DNA of 64,000 nt, from positions 5,332,001 to 5,396,000 of the forward strand of contig NC_003070.9 of assembly GCF_000001735.4 (NCBI RefSeq), given 5' to 3'. The stretch's first letter is position 1. Each line of letters opens with the position of its first letter. The notes below the pieces were generated by a model. That model was not told the DNA's origin. It searched no databases and saw only the letters and a list, made by a program, of their open reading frames with translations. A program made the translations under genes and the position numbers. This DNA is from Arabidopsis thaliana (Eukaryota > Streptophyta > Magnoliopsida > Brassicales > Brassicaceae). Of this stretch, positions 60,676-64,000 are shown piece after piece.

Positions 60676-61406
60676 TTTATACTTTACAATTTAATGTTAG
60701 TCCTAATAAGCCCAACTAAAGTACACTTACTCTATTGATCTAACGAAGCTTACAAGGACAAGAGTGTCGATACGTTATGTTAGTCCCATTTCGTGTTAGA
60801 ATTGAAAATTTAACATTCGTGTCATTTCGCCAACAATCTCGAAAGAATCCCAAAGTGCAGTTGCCGAGATAGAGCGTATTTGAAGACTCGGGTTATAAAT
60901 TTTTTGGAAACATGGGCTAAGCTAAGCCAAGCCCAATATTCCAAAATATTAGTTTTTTAAAAAACACTAAGAAAACCAAACCAGCAAAGTCTTAGTTCAT
61001 CTCTAATTTTCTTTCCTCATCACAACGACGCAACTATAAATAACCAATAAGTTGTGGGCTTGTGGCTTTAGTTCATCTCTAATTTTTAGGGCTTCTGTCT
61101 TCCTCGTCAAGTTATTCAGATTTGCTCTTCAAGATGTATCTTTAACATGCGAAACTAAAGAAATCGAAATTTATCAGAAAGTTGGAAAAATATATACATT
61201 TACCCGAGTAGATTATCCTAACAAAGATTTTTTTTTATAAAAAAAACTAAAGATAATAATTGAGTTTTGTCGTTATGAAACCCTAAAAAATTATCATCCT
61301 AGAGATCCGGATGAAACCCTAACAAAATAAGCTTATAATAAATAAAATTAACAAATTGAGTTTTGTCATGATGAAACAGTAAATAGAGAGAAAAAGATAT
61401 ATCCTG
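60676..61406. other. Upstream region of the F-box gene
   Basis: Contains GGGCTAAG and AGCCCAAT motifs near 60908-60935, of the plant site II type, and the probable promoter and leader of the F-box gene. The short phrase 'GTGGCTTTAGTTCATCTCTAA' near 61061 partly repeats one near 60992. No gene was recognised. Confidence 0.45.
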
Positions 61407-62639
61407 ATGGAGAATCGAGAAGTAAACTGGATGAAGAGTGGTTGCAAGCGTAGAATAGAGCTTCCAGAGGAATTATTGGCAGAGATAGTGGCGAGATTAC
61501 CTTTTATAAGTATAACGAGGTTCAAGTCCGTGTGCAAAGGATGGAGATCATTAATAGAATCAACGTATTTCCGTCATCTATTTGTGTTTGCTCACCGAAA
61601 CTCTTCATCGTCGTGGTCACTCGTGTGCGGGACATTTGGTTGGTCAGTCGAGGAAATGGCGGGGTTCTACGGATGCAAGAGATATGGTCTTCCCCGTAGG
61701 CTAGGTTCATACATCCCGCCTCATGGCTTGGTGGATAAACATAAGATCGTAGCCTGCACGGACGGATTGGTTTTGCTTCAAACCGTAACGAAAAGAGAGA
61801 CGTTCAGTGTGGGTAGCCCGGTGTTACGGCAGTGGGTTCAGCTCCCACCTCACCCTTGGAAAGGGATCAGTTCATCAGTTTTGGCGATAGGTCTAGTCAC
61901 CCGAGTAGAAGACGGTGTCGTTATGGAGTATAAGGTGGTTTGTATGGATATTGATTACCGTTGGGAAGTTGAGTCCCTTATCTTGGAGATATATTCGTCA
62001 CTGACGGGAACGTGGACTCGCAAAAAAGTCCGTTGTCCTAGTCTCATCGTTTCTTTATCCTATAAAAGATGCTTGAGTTTGAAGAAGATGCTTCACTGGC
62101 TTGACACCCATTATCGTTGTCGGAGTAGCGTGGGAGCCATTGTAGCATATGATGTCTATGCTGATGATGATGAGCAGCAGTTTCGCATTATCCCTTTTCC
62201 TGATCAAAAGGCTTGCTTTAGAAGAGCCTACACTACTTCAGGGGGATTCCTTGTGTGTATTAACAAAATCCATCTTCTATTGAGGCTTTGGAGGCTTGAA
62301 GAGTACACAAGTGATTCAGGGAGATGGCAACTAACGCAGGAAATAAATCTAACATCTTTTGGTTGCGATCACCATTACTTTCCGGTGGCAATGCATCCCT
62401 CTGAAACCCATATCACTTATATGGGCAATCCGGAAAAGGCTTTGGTATCAATAGACTTGAAGACACACAAGCTTACACTCCACACTAAATCATCGGCTTA
62501 TAGAGACACAATGGTTTACCACTATTTGGATACTGTTTATGTATCAGTGGAAGCAAGTTTTGATCACGACGTTTTCTACACACCCCAATTCACACTCCCA
62601 ACGTGGATGGGGTCGGTCCCTCGTTCACCTTCAATATAG
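61407..62639 (+). CDS. F-box protein with F-box-associated domain
   Basis: 410 residues, intronless. The F-box lies at about 17-57 (IELPEELLAEIVARLPFISI, then FKSVCKGWRSLIES), the SKP1-binding part of an SCF ligase. The rest looks like the F-box-associated interaction domain of the very large plant FBX family, with typical landmarks: ACTDGLVLLQ, SPVLRQWVQLP, YKVVCMDI, VESLILEIYSSLTGTW, HWLD, GGFLVCI and ISIDLKTHKL-type strands near the end. The target is unknown. Start ATG at 61407. It lies about 2.2 kb after KFB01 but is not closely related to it (no kelch repeats). Confidence 0.9.
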   Translation: MENREVNWMKSGCKRRIELPEELLAEIVARLPFISITRFKSVCKGWRSLIESTYFRHLFVFAHRNSSSSWSLVCGTFGWSVEEMAGFYGCKRYGLPRRLGSYIPPHGLVDKHKIVACTDGLVLLQTVTKRETFSVGSPVLRQWVQLPPHPWKGISSSVLAIGLVTRVEDGVVMEYKVVCMDIDYRWEVESLILEIYSSLTGTWTRKKVRCPSLIVSLSYKRCLSLKKMLHWLDTHYRCRSSVGAIVAYDVYADDDEQQFRIIPFPDQKACFRRAYTTSGGFLVCINKIHLLLRLWRLEEYTSDSGRWQLTQEINLTSFGCDHHYFPVAMHPSETHITYMGNPEKALVSIDLKTHKLTLHTKSSAYRDTMVYHYLDTVYVSVEASFDHDVFYTPQFTLPTWMGSVPRSPSI

Positions 62640-63478
62640 CCCATTCTTTGCTTGTTCGTTTTCTTTTTGTGAAAGATTGCATTTGCTTAATATAGTACTA
62701 GTCCAAGATATGTATTTCTTTATGACCCTCCTTTTTGTTTTTGGGATATGTACGCATCATGAATTTCGTAAGAAAGACAATGCATCAGATCACCACAGTT
62801 CTTGCGTTTTCTTTGGAGATGTCTTGCGGATTGGAGGATATATTTGTTGAGAAGTCTGTTATTCCTCTCAGTCCATATCCTATAAACTCTCTTTTTCTCA
62901 TCAAGAAAGAATTCATTTATCAAAATGTTTCCCTCTTCTTCATGGCCTTTATGAAAACCGAAAAAATAACTGAATATACGCTACATATAGTCGTCTCTCT
63001 TAGGAAAATAATCGCACAATGAAGTAGGAAAATAAAAGAATAAAGCATTTGACAACATTCTGTTATTCATTTTTTGCCAGTATACAAATCTTTGGAAAAT
63101 TGAGCACAAGAGAAAAACATTTTTTCAAACGTAAATTGTGGTTTAAGTTACAATTGAGTCATAGATAAAAAGATAAAAAAGAGAATTAAAACTGAGCGCT
63201 AAATACTTTTATTCTCTATATATATTTCGTTGGTGCAAAGTATGAGCGGTTTAGTTTCTTGCTTCGAGGGTCTGGTTATTGTTTTCCCTTGAATCTCTCT
63301 CTCTTCTTTTCTACTTCATTCAGATCATTATCTAATTGTTTTGGGATTCTTTTTTATTGTTCATTCGACTTGAATCTCTCTGTTATATTTTTACTTCGAT
63401 CATTATCTATGTAGCTCGTGGGTCTTGCTCTTAATAGTTTTTTTGAATCTCTTTTGCTTCCACACATACGACTGGATG
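62640..63478. other. Downstream region of the F-box gene
   Basis: 3' UTR and AT-rich sequence, with a TC-rich leader-like stretch at 63280-63420 (repeated TTGAATCTCTCT phrases) before the fragment at 63479. The open frames here are not supported. Confidence 0.45.
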
Positions 63479-63848
63479 TCGGAAAGAGAGAGAACCTTCT
63501 CCGCCGTCACAGCGACCGCAAAAGAGATCTCAACCACCGGCAAAGATTCCATCGATGTCGCATGCACGAAACCGATCACCGAGACACTTTCAAATTAATG
63601 AAATTCAGGTCGGCGAGTGGAGTCAAGATTCTTCCCTCATCGAAGGTCTCAAAGCACGAATCTATGGAGGCTCAGATAAACTAGTATGGGAGTTAGACCA
63701 TAAACGAGCAAGAAAAAGGAAGATAAAGATCGTTTTTGGTAACGTTTCCTCGATGCAATTTAGCGCATGCTCAAACATATGCAAGGTTCAGAGACAAAAA
63801 AACAAAAAACAAAACAAAAAAAAACAAAACTGGACACTTATATATTGA
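63479..63848 (+). pseudogene. Fragment resembling the plant TRF2/HOY1 PH-like domain protein
   Basis: The plus-strand frame holds a basic Pro-rich lead (REPSPPSQRPQKRSQPP), then from the first ATG (63555) HFQINEIQVGEWSQD, LKARIYGGSDKLVWEL and a KRKIKIVFGNVSSMQF run. This order matches the plant family whose core reads F-x-K-L-x-I-G-x-W, LVAKCYxAKKKLVWE and KSKIEIQWSDI (TRF2/HOY1 PH-like domain). After SSMQF the similarity stops, and a Lys/Asn/Gln low-complexity tail runs to the stop. The usual continuation of the domain is not visible, so this is a truncated copy, or the first exon of a gene whose later exons are lost or beyond 64000. Confidence 0.5.
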
Positions 63849-64000
63849 AATCATTTTTTTTTATAAGAATAAACACATAAAAAACATCATTTACAAAAAA
63901 TAAAGGATTTAGCCCAATAAATCATTTTTTTTTTGAAATTGTTGGTGTATTTAATCAACAAATTTACAAAAAGAAGAATTACGTTAAGCTTTAAAGAAAT

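Noticed and set aside
62735-63022. 95-residue frame after the F-box gene
   Set aside because: AT-rich, no domain, overlaps the F-box gene 3' flank in several competing frames.

Overview
The window is plant nuclear DNA and fits Arabidopsis thaliana (or a very close relative), upper arm of chromosome 1. The basis is the run of recognisable proteins in fixed order: ABCG40/PDR12, L-type lectin kinase S.1, an AOP-like 2-oxoglutarate oxygenase, GA3OX1, CYCA2;3, IAA5, CENP-C, KFB01/KMD2 and an F-box protein. For several of them the spliced length I derive equals the length I remember for the A. thaliana protein (GA3OX1 358 aa, CYCA2;3 450, IAA5 163, CENP-C 705, KFB01 359; ABCG40 1421 complete codons before the window edge, of 1423). 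Introns are short, GT-AG and AT-rich. The species is inferred from memory; no database was searched.

Layout. 1-6175 (-): ABCG40, a 22-exon full-size ABC transporter cut by the left edge. 7961-9931 (-): intronless lectin receptor kinase. 10587-11705 (+) and 12569-14078 (-): two convergent 2-oxoglutarate oxygenases, the second being the gibberellin-activating enzyme GA3OX1. 14.2-29.2 kb: mostly AT-rich, non-coding sequence, with a CACTA transposon remnant (one terminus plus an intact 416-codon transposase-associated gene), a small protein with a duplicated FDLN motif, paired 33-nt exon-like relics, MITE-like sequence and a 52-aa small ORF. 31034-33218 (+): CYCA2;3, convergent with IAA5 (33764-34460, -).

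35.4-48.0 kb (+) is the most unusual part. It holds seven tandem paralogues of a multi-pass membrane protein family (called A to G here). Only the first, A, carries a C-terminal RING-H2 finger. The other six keep the same 5' exon structure and intron phases but end in extra hydrophobic segments, and decayed RING exons lie between them. Their N-termini carry a short repeat in one to three copies, and the gene pair C-D appears to have been copied as F-G. 48907-48988: tRNA-Ser(AGA). 49230-53057 (+): the centromere protein CENP-C in 11 coding exons. 53.1-58.1 kb: intergenic, with an inverted-repeat element. 58119-59198 (+): KFB01/KMD2. 59426-60675: a non-autonomous Mutator-like element with long inverted repeats. 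61407-62639 (+): F-box protein. The right edge holds a fragment resembling the plant TRF2/HOY1 PH-like domain.

The genes do not form a pathway. Several are hormone-linked: GA3OX1 (gibberellin synthesis), IAA5 (auxin repressor), ABCG40 (abscisic acid import) and KFB01/KMD2 (cytokinin response and phenylpropanoid control). CYCA2;3 and CENP-C serve the cell cycle and chromosome segregation. All exon boundaries were read by eye from frame, splice sites and family knowledge.
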